Positions 9,804 to 20,821 of a stretch of DNA of 64,000 nt are shown piece by piece; the stretch's first letter is position 1, and every line of letters begins with the position of its first letter. The stretch spans positions 4,636,412 through 4,700,411 of the forward strand of contig NC_087385.1 of the NCBI RefSeq assembly GCF_963675165.1. The letters run 5' to 3'. The DNA comes from Halichondria panicea. Lineage: Eukaryota; Porifera; Demospongiae; Suberitida; Halichondriidae. The notes below the pieces were generated by a model, which made no database searches, was not told where the DNA came from, and saw only the letters and a program-made list of their open reading frames with translations. Both the position numbers and the translations under genes were made by a program.

Positions 9804-12196
9804 CAGTGCATCCAGCTTAGAGAGTAGATTACCACAAATGTGTAAGTGGCTGTACTTAAAACATGAGGTGGTGGGTAATAAGTAAATTGTTATAGTGAGT
9901 AATCGGTTAGAGTAATAAAACACTAACCTTAAGGTTAGGTAAACAGTTTGCTCATGAATATTCATGATTTTCTTATAATGATTTTTGTGAAACTATAAAT
10001 GCCGTGAGAGAAGTTTGAAGCACATATACATGATAAATATATCGTTGTATCAATCTGTATGACAAGTATCAATCTTCAAAACATCTTTCAGTGGAAGCTC
10101 TGAGCGATCATCAAGTTACTAGAAACAACACAAAACTAGTAGTCATTTTAAACTTCCAAAAACACTTCTAGCTCTGTGTTCTTGGTCTTATATGATGCTT
10201 CTTACCATTCTGGAGGGCGGGTCGAAGCGTTTTTTTCTTTCCAGGCCAACAAACTCTCACAAAATAATAATATGTAGACTAACTCCACTTAAAATGGCGG
10301 CCAGAGCCAAGGAAAACAGCCTCTTGTGAGCTTTCAGTAGCCTTTTTTCAAAATATCTCTTCGACCCGCCCTGCATATAGTGAAGCTACAGTAGACTGTA
10401 CCTAAGCTTTATAGCAAAAATGTCTATTCAAGCCATGAAATGACTACTGCGGTTCAGCTGGACTTCCAGCTCATTCTAGCTGGAAAAGATCACTAGATCT
10501 AGCTCATGAATAATTAATGAGCAAACGGTTGACCGTAACCTTAAACAGCTAAGGTCTCAGACTTCATAAGATAATTGTTCAATGGTTTAGGTATCCTGGC
10601 TAATCCTTCATGGGTCTTATATATGTTCACAGTGTATGATTTACTGGTTTTCAGGTATACTTTTGATTAGAGTAATAACTTCTGAAAAATTAATAGCTTA
10701 GCTTTCAAATTTCTGTAATAAGTTTACAGATAAATGGGCTACATTTTGATACCAAGAACATCCTATATGCTTATTCCATTGCTGAGATAACACTGAAAAA
10801 CTACAAATTTTACAACTTTCTACTGTTTTGATGACATCAACAGCTACAAACCACAATGACGCTCTAATCAACCACATAATGGGCGTACAATAACTGTACG
10901 CCCACTCTTAATTAAGCTTGTGGTTGATTAAAGCGGCATTGGTTTGTGGTTAGCAGCTGCTGTTGTCATCAAAACAGTAGAAAATAGTAATATTTGTAGT
11001 TTTTCAGTGTTATCTCAGCAATGGAATAAGCATATAGGATGTTCTTGGTATCAAAATGTAGCCCATTTATCTGTAAACTTATTACAGAAATTTGAAAGCT
11101 AAGCTGTTAATTTTTCAGAAGTTATTACTCTAACCAAAAGTACATCTGAAAACCAGTCAGTAAATCATGAATTATAGGCACTGTGAACATATATAAGACC
11201 CATGAAGGATAGCCAGGATACCTAAACCATTGAACAATTATCTTATGAAGTCTGAGACCTTAGCTGTTTAAGGTTAGTGTTTTATTACTCCAACCGATTA
11301 CCCACTATTGTTCTTATTAATCCCCCCAAACCCACCACCTCATGTTTTCATGGACATTTTTGGGATATGTTGTAGCTTATTCATTCACCTACACAATGGT
11401 ACTGCCCTTTGCAGCTCACTTGGAAGTTTGGGGCAAATAGTAAATTGCAAAAAACCACTGTAACAGTTTACATAAATAAACCACAATACTACAGTGTTGT
11501 ATTAGAGCAAGGACAAAGTTTACAGAAAATGTTATAGACCAGATCTCAGTCCATTCATGCTGTCTTGATCATACAGAGTATAGCTAGCTTTAATGTAGAT
11601 TCTGTAGTAATTTCCCCAGTGACCTTGTTTAGCTTCTTTCTGATTTCACTGAGGTATACATGCACACACTGGGATTTTCTGCATGGACCAGTAGATATTC
11701 GTCATGTTTGTAGAAAGTATGAGCTCTAGGGGTAGCCTGATACGACATACACTGCCTGGTCGTTTAAAACAATCTAGCTAAATTGTTCGTTGTGAAACAG
11801 CCTGATGCCTCCAATTCTCTGCTACATAATACGCCACTTACATGTAACTCCTCTTGATAAGGATTAATTTTTCATGGTTACCCAACAAGTAGTTTATGCC
11901 TACTAGGTATAGCGAGATTTATATAACCACATAAAGATCTGGTCTATAGAAACTTCTGTTCCAAAATTTTAACCATGTCCCTTGCTCTAGATAGTATTGT
12001 GGTTTATTTATGTAAACTGTTACACTTATCTCAAGTGGTTTTTTGCAATTTACTATTTGCCCCAAACTTCCAAGTGAGCTGCAAAGGGCAGTATCAGCAC
12101 CATTTCTTAAAAAGGTTCCAATCAAAAGATATCAACATTTAAGTACAGCCACTCACACATTTGTGGTAATCTATACTCTCTAAGCTGGATGCACTG
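9804..12196. mobile_element. 2.4-kb compound foldback element with CAGTGCATCC ends and TA flanks
   Basis: Outer inverted repeats of about 55 bp start CAGTGCATCCAGCTTAGAGA and are flanked by TA (9802-9803 and 12197-12198). Inside are two large palindromes: arms 9858-10880 with 10900-11350, and arms 11390-11560 with 11930-12112. No transposase-like frame is present. CAGT ends with TA targets resemble Tc1/mariner-type elements, but the nested palindromes are unusual. It sits in a dispanin-derived block: the sequence right of it continues the junction also seen at 6570. Confidence 0.75.
9933..10540. mobile_element. Nested inverted-repeat element with TTAA target duplication
   Basis: The 608-bp insert begins GGTTAGGTAAACAGTTTGCT and ends in a near complement. 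It is flanked by TTAA at 9929-9932 and 10541-10544. It interrupts the left arm of the larger palindrome. The right arm at 11268-11271 has one TTAA at the matching point, the uninserted state. TTAA duplication is typical of piggyBac-type transposition, but no transposase is encoded. Confidence 0.82.
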
Positions 12197-12211
12197 TATA
12201 CTCATTATACA

Positions 12212-12378
12212 TCTAGTGTGTACTATAGTATCCGTATTTATTTCAGTAGTTCTAAATCGTACCTAAATTTAGCCTCAGGCGTATGTCCTTATTGTATATT
12301 GCTAACTGTATACGATTCCAAGGTAAATTGCCACTGCAATGTTCATCAGTGTGGCAGCCATCTTCATTACAAAGAAGG
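12212..12378. pseudogene. Second copy of chimeric inverted-A / type B junction
   Basis: Matches 6570-6735: an inverted type A 3' end and flank joined to the tail of a type B helix 1 exon ending AIFITKK-like before a GTATCT. Non-coding remnant. Confidence 0.6.
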
Positions 12379-12990
12379 TATCTATATGCACATAATTATA
12401 TAATACATGTACAGTAATGTTAGTAAACACGTCGTGCAATGATTGCTACAATTAAACAAGCTATCAAAAGACTATAATGTGATCCATGCCATAACTGAAG
12501 TCTATACACTATACACGGTCATAATACTTGAAGAAGGTTCTCTTTATTGCGTGCGTTCAATTAGGCACAATCGAAGAACCCGTTTTTCTGGTGTGCATTG
12601 AACATACGTCCATTTGTTCCTACGTTTCCTACTGATCCGACCGTTCCTAACGTTCCTACTGTTCATAATATTGCTGTTCCTACTGTTCCAAATGTACCTG
12701 CGCCATACCATGCAGTATACGCGTTCCAAATATTCCTACTGTTCCTAGGAATCCTAGGAACAGTCTTGTAACGGAAGAATAAGAACACTTAGAACAGAGG
12801 GAACAGTATAGGAACAGTAGGAACAGCTGTGTAATAGTTTAATTGCTGACGTAGCATATTTTGTGACAATTTACATGAAGCGTGTATTATAAATATACCG
12901 GTATTGAAAGTGCAAAAAAACAGCATCACTGACAAATTTAACAGAGCAACAAGAGAATACCAATCAACAACCATGGTGGAGACTGTCAAT
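12379..12990. other. Spacer with GTTCC repeats and type A upstream block
   Basis: The spacer downstream of a type B exon leads into the gttctctttattgcgtgcg block (12535), a short GTTCC minisatellite (about 12600-12830), then a degraded type A promoter block (aacagcatcactgacaaattt near 12920). No gene is supported. Confidence 0.5.
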
Positions 12991-13508
12991 ATGGAATCAG
13001 GTGAATATATTGCAGCATTCTCTACTGTTTCTCATCACCCATGCATCTGCAGGACAAACTGGAGCGAGATTCCCAAAACCAAACGTCACGAATTTATGCT
13101 GCACATCGATAGTTCAGGGGATCATTAGAGGGAAAGAAGACCACTACTATATCCTTTCTCTGCGTACCTTGCTCTTTGCATGCATTCTCTTTTTTGCTTG
13201 GCCAGGAATTCTGTTGAGTGTAGCTGCTATCATCAATGCTAAAAAGGTACACCATTCATACCCAAGATTCATTGCATGCATATGCACAAGGAAACCAGTA
13301 TTGTGATGTACATTGACCCATAAAAAATATCATGCAGGCTCAAAAACTGGACATTGAAGGTAATAAAACCGAGGCTGAGAGAAAGGCTTCTCTGGCTAAG
13401 AATCTCAACATTGCATCTTACATCACCTCTGGAGTGTATTTCATAGTGGTGTCAACAGTGCTCCCAGTGGCAATTTCCCTTGGAATCCTATTCAGTCAGC
13501 TACAATAA
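12991..13508 (+). CDS. CD225/dispanin membrane protein, type A copy
   Basis: Exons 12991-13000, 13053-13246 and 13338-13508 encode 124 residues, MESGQTGARFPKPN at the start. The conserved GKEDHYYILSLRTLLFACILFFAWPGILLSVAAIINAKK exon is followed by the AQKLDIEGNKTEAERKASLAKNLNIASYIT loop and helix 2. The stop used by copy 1 is lost (TAG to CAG), so the protein runs three residues further to TAA. An in-frame ATG at 12973 could add six residues. All splice sites are GT-AG. Confidence 0.82.
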
Positions 13509-14042
13509 TGACATACGCCTGAGGCTATAGGTACATGCAGCTGATTTAGAACTACTGAAATCAGACACTAGTTAAATTAGTGCACACTAGATGTATTGAT
13601 GTATATTTCATAAGATTGGAACGTTTATTTAATGAATGACAAACTGAAATCACACGATTAGAGTGCTTTAAATAAAAGTGTACGTTCATAGCTTATCACA
13701 TCTGGCTATCAATAGATTATGACATAGAACAATTCCAATTAACAACATGGCCACACTTACAATTTTCCCCTGTTGCCTTTCAACACCTTAAGGTGACATA
13801 TGTTTGCGGGTATTTCTGCGAATGAGAGTAAAATCGCTGTATTTACGAAAATGCAATTAGAACCATGCACTTGCGAGTAATTAGAAACGCTAGAATTTAT
13901 ATAGTACCAGCAAAATGAGCTAAAATCGCAGACAAATCTACCTGTGAAAACATGTCACCTTAAGGTATTAAAAGGAGGCATATTCAACCCTAACCTTCTA
14001 CAAGAACCTGCAGGTGCAGCGGCTAATTAAAATCAACATGGA
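13509..14042. other. Spacer with CCTTAAGG inverted-repeat element, copy 2
   Basis: The type A 3' flank is followed by the inverted-repeat element at about 13790-13970 (ends CCTTAAGGTGACAT and complement). Then comes the type B leader ending just before ATGGAGTGAG. The arrangement equals that at 1442-2081, so the whole A-to-B spacer was duplicated. Confidence 0.55.
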
Positions 14043-14310
14043 GTGAGGTGAATGAATGTGGGTCTTTTAACTCATGTTGCATCCGAGTAACTAACTATAC
14101 ACACCACACAGGTAAGACAACAGGAGTTAAAACAAGGAAGTCCCTCCCCCCACGGTCCAGTCCCTGTGTTTAACCATAACCACCATCTGTGAGGGCTTCA
14201 GGAAGGGCAAGGAGGATCACTACTACGCTCTCTCCATTCGCAACACTATTGTGGCAGCTGTACTGTTGGCAATGCTCTTCAGCGAGGCAGCCATCTTCAA
14301 TGCAAATAAA
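14043..14310 (+). pseudogene. Type B dispanin pseudogene
   Basis: The first exon reads ATGGAGTGAG, so the CGA codon has become a stop (TGA). The second exon (from about 14119) has a small insertion before the CEGFRKGKEDHYYALSIRNTIVAAVLL segment and an altered end (AATAAA|GTAC instead of AAGAAG|GTAC). There is no third exon. Confidence 0.7.
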
Positions 14311-15008
14311 GTACTTCTATGCACACACATTTACAGTTTCTATTTTAGTAAACACGTCATGCATGATTGCTACAACAAGCTATCAAAAGACTATAGAATG
14401 TGACCCATGCCATAACTGAATACTTGAAGAGGTTTCTCTTTATTGCGTTTAATCGAAGAACTCGTATTCTGATGTGCATTGAATGTACGAACTTACTGTT
14501 CCCTTTGTTCCTAGCATAGCATTCCTAAACTATTCCTTTTTTATTGTTCCTACTGTTCTTAGTGTTGCTGTTCTTAGTGTTGCTGCTGTTCCTACTGTTC
14601 TTAATGTACCTGTGACCATACTATTCCCATGCAGTGTTCTAAATATTCCTACTGTTTCCCCTGATGTTCCTAGGAACAGTATAGGAACGGAAGAGTAAGA
14701 ACACGTACTTAGAACAAAGGGAACAGTAGGAACCATAAGAATAGCTGTTTAATAGTTAAAGGCTGACTTAGCATAATTATTTTGTGACAAATACATGAGC
14801 ATTATAAGTAATTGAAAGTGTAAAAAAAAAAACATCACACTGAACAACATTGATAATGGAGCGGAGCATCCAAACAAATTTTCAATGATTATGTAGATTA
14901 TAAGTATTTAATGGGGTGAACATGCAGTGAGGTAGGTTCACGGGCAAGCACAGAGCAACAAGAGGATACCATTCAACAACCATAATTATACAAGTGGAAA
15001 CTGTCAAT
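14311..15008. other. Spacer with GTTCC repeat and type A promoter block
   Basis: Contains the remnant of the type B downstream region, a GTTCC minisatellite at about 14500-14750 with its complement, and the conserved type A upstream block from about 14818 to 15000 (see promoter entry). Confidence 0.5.
14905..14912 (+). promoter_or_regulatory. TATA-like box of type A dispanin gene
   Basis: TATTTAAT lies about 100 bp upstream of the ATG at 15009, within a block conserved before several type A copies: acagcatcac, tgataatggagcatccaaac, TATTTAA, ggggtga-catgcag, gtaggttcacgggcaagc. The same TATTTAAA word is at 20721-20728 and near 9033. Conservation across copies and spacing suggest a core promoter. 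The start site is inferred. Confidence 0.5.
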
Positions 15009-15522
15009 ATGGAATCAGGTGAATATATTGCAGCATAATTCTCTACTGCTTTTCATCACACATCAGGACAAACTAGATTTCCAAAACCAAACCTCGAGAA
15101 TTTCTGCTGCGCATCGATAGTTCAGGGGATCATTACAGGGAAAGAAGACCACTACTATATCCTGTCTCTGCGTACCTTGCTCTTTGCATGCATTCTCTTT
15201 TTTGCTTGGCCAGGAATTCTGTTGAGTGCAGCTGCTATCATCAATGCTAAAAAGGTACACCATTCATACCCAAGATTTGCAAATAATCAGGCATGAGGAA
15301 ACCAGTATTGTGATGTACATTGACACATAGCAAAATATCGTGCAGGCTCAAAAACTGGACATTGAAGGCAATAAATCCGAAGCTGAGAGAAAGGCTTTTC
15401 TGGCTAAGAATCTCAACATTGCATCCTACATCACCTCTGGAGTGTATTTCATAGTGATATCAACGGTATTCCCAGTGGTACTTTACAATGGAATCAGGCT
15501 ATACGTACGTATACGCAGCTGA
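15009..15522 (+). CDS. CD225/dispanin membrane protein, type A copy
   Basis: Exons 15009-15018, 15067-15254 and 15346-15522 encode 124 residues. The N-terminal part is two residues shorter than in other copies (GQTRFPKPN). The GIITGKEDHYYILSLRTLLFACILFFAWPGILLSAAAIINAKK exon and the LDIEGNKSEAERKAFLAKNLNIASYIT loop are intact. The C-terminus after helix 2 differs (NGIRLYVRIRS), because a deletion removed the usual stop region. A recognisable promoter block lies upstream. Confidence 0.8.
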
Positions 15523-16377
15523 TTTGGAATAAAGAATTAATACAGATAATAGAGTTAGTGCACACTAGATGTATTGATGTGTGCGTATGCATGGATATTT
15601 CAATTTAAGAATTGGAAAGTTTATTTAATGAGTGACAAACTGAAAACACACAATCAGAGTGTGCTTTCATTATAGTGTGTACTTTCAAGAGAATTATCAG
15701 CAAAACAAGACGTATTCACCCCGTGTGTTGAGCTTCATTGCATGTGCACAGTGCAAAGTTAACTTTTCACGGTAATGACCTTATTATCATTATCGTGAAT
15801 CTATGAAGCAAGGATTAGAAAACAGTGTTTTTTGTCGTCTTTGACGACCGCCTACAAGTTTCAACCTATAGCAGTCCATGAAAGTGTCTAGCTCGCTCAA
15901 ACGGCTCATTTTTTGTGTCCACACACACACACACACGAGTCAAAACGGTATGCTTGAGCGGGCACGGTTCCATCCAACCCAGTTAGCCTAGTGCTTACTA
16001 TCCCCCTTCCAAACACACACAAATCGACACACACACCAATAACTCTACCCTGCTGCGCGCTATGCACGTACGGGGTAATAAAGTGCATTAAAGCATAGCA
16101 AAAGCAAATATAGAATTTGCAATTAATGGTGCTACAATAATTTTCAGTTTCAACAACATGGCCACACTCACACATGCATGTACATGAACTTTCCCCTATT
16201 ACTATTCACAGAATATACTAAAGAAAGGGATATTCAACTCTAACTAAAACAATCTTCTACAAGAATTAAACGTAACAAGTGTAGTGATCAGTAAAGAAGT
16301 AATATCATGTAAATTGTCACGAAATATGCTAAGTCACCATTTAAAATATTAAACCGCAGTTCCATTCCTACGATTCC
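15523..16377. other. Spacer without a supported gene
   Basis: The type A 3' flank (gtttatttaatgagtgac) is followed by about 350 bp not found elsewhere in the window (15720-16070), including a short CA run at 15920. Then comes the usual pre-type-B spacer words (tttcagtttcaacaacatggccacac). An expected type B gene is absent at this position. Confidence 0.4.
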
Positions 16378-17118
16378 TACTGTTCCCTCTGTTCCCTGTG
16401 TTCCCTCTGTTACTACTATTCCCTGTGTTCCCAGCGTTCCCTCTGTTCCCTGTGTTCTTGCTGTTCCCTCTGTTACTACTGTTCCCTGTGTTCCCTTTGT
16501 TACTATACTATTCCCTGTGTTTCCAGCGTTCCCTCTGTTCCCTGTGTTCGTGCTGTTCCCTCTGTTACTACTGTTCCCTGTGTTCCCTCTGTTCCCAGCG
16601 TTCCCTGTGTTCTTGCTGTTCCCTCTGTTACTACTATTCCCTCTATTCCCAGTGTTCCTACTGTTCCCTGTGTTCCCTCTGTTCCCTCTGTTACTATTGT
16701 TCCCTCTATTCCCTGTGTTCCCAGTGTTCCCTCTGTTACTATTGTTCCCTCTATTCCCTTTGTTCCCAGTGTTCCTACTGTTCCCTCTGTTCCCAGTGTT
16801 CCTACTATTCCCTGTGTTCCCAGTGTTCCTACTGTTCCCTGTGTTCCCTCTGTTACTACTGTTCCCTGTGTTCCCTCTGTTACTACTGTTCCCAGTGTTC
16901 CCTATGTTACTACTGTTCCCAGTGTTCCCTCTGTTACTACTGTTCCCAGTGTTCCCTCTGTTACTACTGTTCCCTGTGTTCCCAGTGTTCCCTCTGTTAC
17001 TACTGTTCCCAGTGTTCCCTCTGTTCCTACTGTTCCCTGTATTCTTGCTGTTCCCTCTGTTATTCAAGCACTATTTCCTGCTGTTCCTAGTGTTTCAACT
17101 GTTCCTAGTGTTTCAACT
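16378..17118. repeat. Expanded 9-bp minisatellite (GTTCCCTCT / GTTACTACT / GTTCCCTGT units)
   Basis: About 80 tandem 9-mers of the form GTTNC(C/T)NNT. Because 9 is a multiple of three, several frames on both strands stay open for more than 200 codons, giving Gly-Asn-rich or Phe-Pro-Val-Leu-rich translations. There is no start context, splice context or domain to support expression. It is the large version of the short GTTCC repeats that precede other type A units. Confidence 0.85.
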
Positions 17119-17449
17119 GTTCTCAGCATTCATACAGGATACGAACACTTGGAGCAGAAGAGTAAGAATTAAAACTTAGAACATTTGTAACATTTAGAAC
17201 AGTAAGGAACAGTAGGAACATTATAGGAACATGTAGCTGTTTAATAGTTTCAATGCTGACTTACTGATGGTATTAGTGTAGAAAAAAAACAGCATCACTG
17301 AACAACATTGATAATGGAGCATCCAAACAAAATTTTAATGATTAGAGTAAAAGGGGGTGAACATGCAGTGAGGTAGGTTCATGGGTAAGGACAGAGCAAC
17401 AAGAGGATACCATTCAACAACCATAATTATACAAGTGGAAACTGTCAAT

Positions 17450-17937
17450 ATGGAATCAGGTGAATATATTGCAGCATTCTCTACTGTTTCTCATCACCCA
17501 TGCATCTGCAGGACAAACTGGAGCGAGATTTCCAAAACCAAACGTCATGAATGTTGCTTCGTATCGATATTAATTTTAATGGGTTCATTGCAGGGAAAGA
17601 AGACTACTACTATATCCTGTCTCTGCGTACCTTGATCTCAGCATCCTTTCTCCTTGCTTGGCCAACAATTTTGTTGAGTGTAGCTGCTATCATTACGGCT
17701 AAAAAGGTACACCATTCATACCCAAGATTTATTGCATGCACGTGCAAATTATCAGGAAACCAGTATTGTGATGTACATTGACCCATAGCAAAATATCATG
17801 CAGGCTCAAAAACTGGACATTGAAGGTAATAAAACGGCTAGAATCTCAACATTGCATCCTACATCACCTCTTCAGTGTATTTCATAGTGGTGTCAATGGT
17901 ACTCCCAGTAGTAATTTACTTGGAATCATACAATTAG
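17450..17937 (+). pseudogene. Type A dispanin pseudogene
   Basis: All three exons are recognisable (17450-17459, 17512 to about 17706, 17804-17937). A one-base loss after VMNV and a nearby small insertion shift the frame to a stop. The third exon carries the same loop deletion as 3969-4101. The helix 1 segment itself reads well in another frame (GKEDYYYILSLRTLISASFLLAWPTILLSVAAIITAKK). Confidence 0.72.
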
Positions 17938-18399
17938 CTACAATAAGGACATACGCCTGAGGCTATAGATACAATGTATACATCCAGCTGATTGGGAACA
18001 CATATAGCTATAGTTAGTGCACTAGATGTATTGATGTGTACGTACGTTTGGATGTTCATACAATAAAACATCAGATTGGAATGTTTGTTTAATGAGTGAC
18101 AAACTGAAATCATATTCAGAGTTCGTTTCATAATTTTCATTCCAGATGGCTCTTAAGAGAATAAACTAATTGACAAAATAAGCAAATAAACGAAATTATA
18201 TCAAAATTATAAAAGCTTATTCATAATGCTACAATAATTTTCAGTTCCAACAATAACATGGACTCACACGTTACTTTACCTTGTCATATATACAATTAGC
18301 AGCAATGAGAGATAGAGTATATAAAGAGAGGCATATTCAGCCCAAACAAAACAATCGAGCCTGCAAGTGTAGCGACTAATCAAAATCAGCAAAGAAGTA
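17938..18399. other. A-to-B spacer and type B promoter
   Basis: The type A 3' flank leads to the type B promoter. Conserved words upstream of the type B start are the TATA box and cctgcaagtgtagcgactaat. No other gene is seen. Confidence 0.5.
18318..18325 (+). promoter_or_regulatory. TATA box of type B dispanin gene
   Basis: TATATAAA lies 75 bp upstream of the ATG at 18400, followed by gaggcatattcagccc, a block also seen upstream of the type B copies near 8043 (with TATTTAAA) and, inverted, near 5890. The distance fits a start site near 18350. Inference from sequence only. Confidence 0.55.
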
Positions 18400-19114
18400 A
18401 TGGAGCGAGGTGAATTAATGCATAGGCATATTAATATGGCATCCAAGTAACTAACTTCACATACAGGTCAGACAACACGAGTTGGAGTAAGGAAGTCTTT
18501 CCCACCCCCGTCGTTCCGGTCCCTGTGTTTCACCACCATCTGCGAGGGCTTCAGGATAGGCAAAGAGGATCACTACTACGCTCTCTCCATCCGCAACACT
18601 ATTGTGGCAGCTGTACTGTTCGCATGGCTTCCAATGCTCATCAGTGTGGTAGCCATCTTTATTGCAAAGAAGGTACACTAGACTTTTATACACATGCACA
18701 TGTCAGTGCAATATACTTTATTATAGTTTTACACATGCATATATACGTACGTACCACAAGAAAACAGCTATCAAGATATAGAATGTGACCCATGCCATAA
18801 CTCACAGCTGCACTGCAAGGTCATAATACTTGTGTACATGCCTTTGTACAAACAAACAAACAAACAAACAAATAATGAAGAGGTTTATCTTCATTGTGAA
18901 TTGAACCCTATACATAACATGCATGCAGGCTCAAAAGTTGGACATTGAAGGCAACACAGCTGAGGCCGAGGAAAAGGCTAACCTGGCCAAGAAGCTCAAC
19001 ATTGCAGCCAACATCACTACCACGATCTACAGTATTGTCGTAGCAATTATCATCATAGGAGTGGTGGCCTGGTATACTACTACTTACTACAACTTTGTTT
19101 CATATTATAATTAA
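18400..19114 (+). CDS. CD225/dispanin membrane protein, type B (intact)
   Basis: Exons 18400-18409, 18467-18672 and 18929-19114 join in frame to 133 residues starting MERGQTTRVGVRKSF. The order is a proline-containing N-terminal segment, CEGFRIGKEDHYYALSIRN, helix 1 (TIVAAVLFAWLPMLISVVAIFIAKK), loop LDIEGNTAEAEEKANLAKKLNIAANIT, helix 2 (IYSIVVAIIIIGVVAWY) and a Tyr/Thr-rich tail. The exon phases equal those of type A genes, so the types are paralogues. It is the only type B copy here with all three exons, and it has a good TATA box. As a member of the CD225/dispanin family it is a predicted small membrane protein. The role is unknown. Confidence 0.85.
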
Positions 19115-20821
19115 GAAAGAACACACTCAGTAGCTTGAACTTTTGAGATAGGCCTAAACATTGTTATGACCAATGTATCTTTTAAGTATAATTTTATAGC
19201 TCATTGTATAGAATGGAACATACATAGAAGAATCAGGAAACCCATTTATAGCAATATGAATCTATACTATATATATAGTGTCTGTAAGGGGGTGGTCAAA
19301 GTTATACAAATTAGTGCTCTTGTGTTACCCTCGAGACCAGGCAGTTGCTCTAGGCTCTAGTGCTATAGGGGAGAACATTGTAAATAAATAATAACTAGAG
19401 CATTGAAGTGCTAAGCCTTCGGCAGTTTTACATCTCAAGATAATGATACGGTATGTATATGAACATGGAAGAATCTAGCGGCAACTACCTAGAAGGAAAA
19501 TAGAAATAAGATTTGAACGCTATGAAAAGGCTTTGAAAATACACTAGGACTATAAGAGTCTATACATGTGCACTAACAAGGTCATATATAATGCTTGTGC
19601 GTATACAGCGAAAGTAACCCGCATCATGACGTGCATTGAACGTACCCTACATAGCATGCATGCAGGCCGGCTCAAGAGCCAAACGTTAATTTGTCACTTA
19701 ATTTGTATATTGAAAGTGCAGAAGAAACAGCATCACTGAACAACATTGATAATGGAGCATCCAAACAAAATAATTAGCTACGGTACATGGAGCTGATTTA
19801 GAACTACTGAAATAAAGAACGCACAGAGTTAGTGCCACTAGATATATTGATGTGTACGTATGCATGGATATTTCATACAATAACGTTTAAAGAGTGACAA
19901 ACTGAAACCACACAATCAATTTCAATATAATAAGTACTTTCATATTATTATGGCTCTCAAGAAAATTAATTACTTGGCAAAATAAAATGCAAAATGAATT
20001 AGAGCATATTATAAAAGCTTGTTCCTACAATTTATGTTGGTACAATAATTTTCAGTTCCAACCATAACTCTAATAATGCTTGCGTATATATACAGTTAAG
20101 AGGTTTCTCTTTATTGCGTGCGGTTAATTAGGAATAATCAAAGAACCCCTATTGTGATGTGCATTGAACGTACCCTACATAACATGCACGGCAGGTAGAT
20201 GGGCGTGGGCCCGTTCATCCAAAGAAGGAAGGACGGGTTTCAAGCCTATATCTGGATTTTAGTACCGTACTAGCTATGAATATTGGCCACGTTTCTAACC
20301 GCAGAGCTTAGCTTGCTGTAAAAAGGGGAGGAGCTGGGGCAATCTGATTGGTGCTGCAAAGCATTACATAATGATTCTCGCAGTGAGTACAAATCTAGGC
20401 TTGAAACCCGTCTACCATTCTTTTGGTGGACAGGCCACACCCATCTACACAGCAGGCTCAAGAGCCGAACATTAATTTGGGTTACATGTAAATTGTCACA
20501 AAATATGCTAAGCCGTTCCAACACATTACAAACATTTATACACACCGTCAAGTGCAAATAATCAGGCACGAGTAAACAAGTATTGCGATGTTACATCAAC
20601 CCATAACAAAATATCATGCAGGCTCAAAGTCAAACATTATAATTATATTGAAAGTGCAGAAGAACAGCATTGAACAACATTGATAATGGAGCATCCAAAC
20701 AAATGATTAGGTAGATTGAGTATTTAAATGGGGTGAGCATGCAGTGAGGCAGGTTCACAGGCAAGCACAGAGCAACAAGAAGATACCATTCAACAACCGT
20801 ATACAAGTAGCGACTGTCAAT
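19115..20821. other. Decayed array unit without a gene
   Basis: After the type B gene come unique sequence (19115-19640) and a scar where a type A upstream block (to about 19772) is joined directly to a type A 3' flank (from about 19780), the gene body being absent. Another upstream block, the element at 20195-20448, and a further type A promoter with TATTTAAA at 20721-20728 follow. Confidence 0.5.
20195..20448. mobile_element. MITE-like element with approximately 53-bp imperfect inverted repeats
   Basis: Ends GTAGATGGGCGTGGGCC and, in complement, GTAGATGGGTGTGGCC. The repeats continue through GACGGGTTTCAAGCCT on both arms. The body is 254 bp with no coding content. No clear target duplication was found. 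Confidence 0.7.

Noticed and set aside
15906-16175. Cys-rich 89-codon minus-strand frame
   Set aside because: No family resemblance, no splice or promoter context, and part is encoded by a CA run.
16288-17179. Long open frames of up to 259 codons on both strands
   Set aside because: They arise from a 9-bp tandem repeat, which keeps frames open automatically. No start context, introns or domains support a protein.
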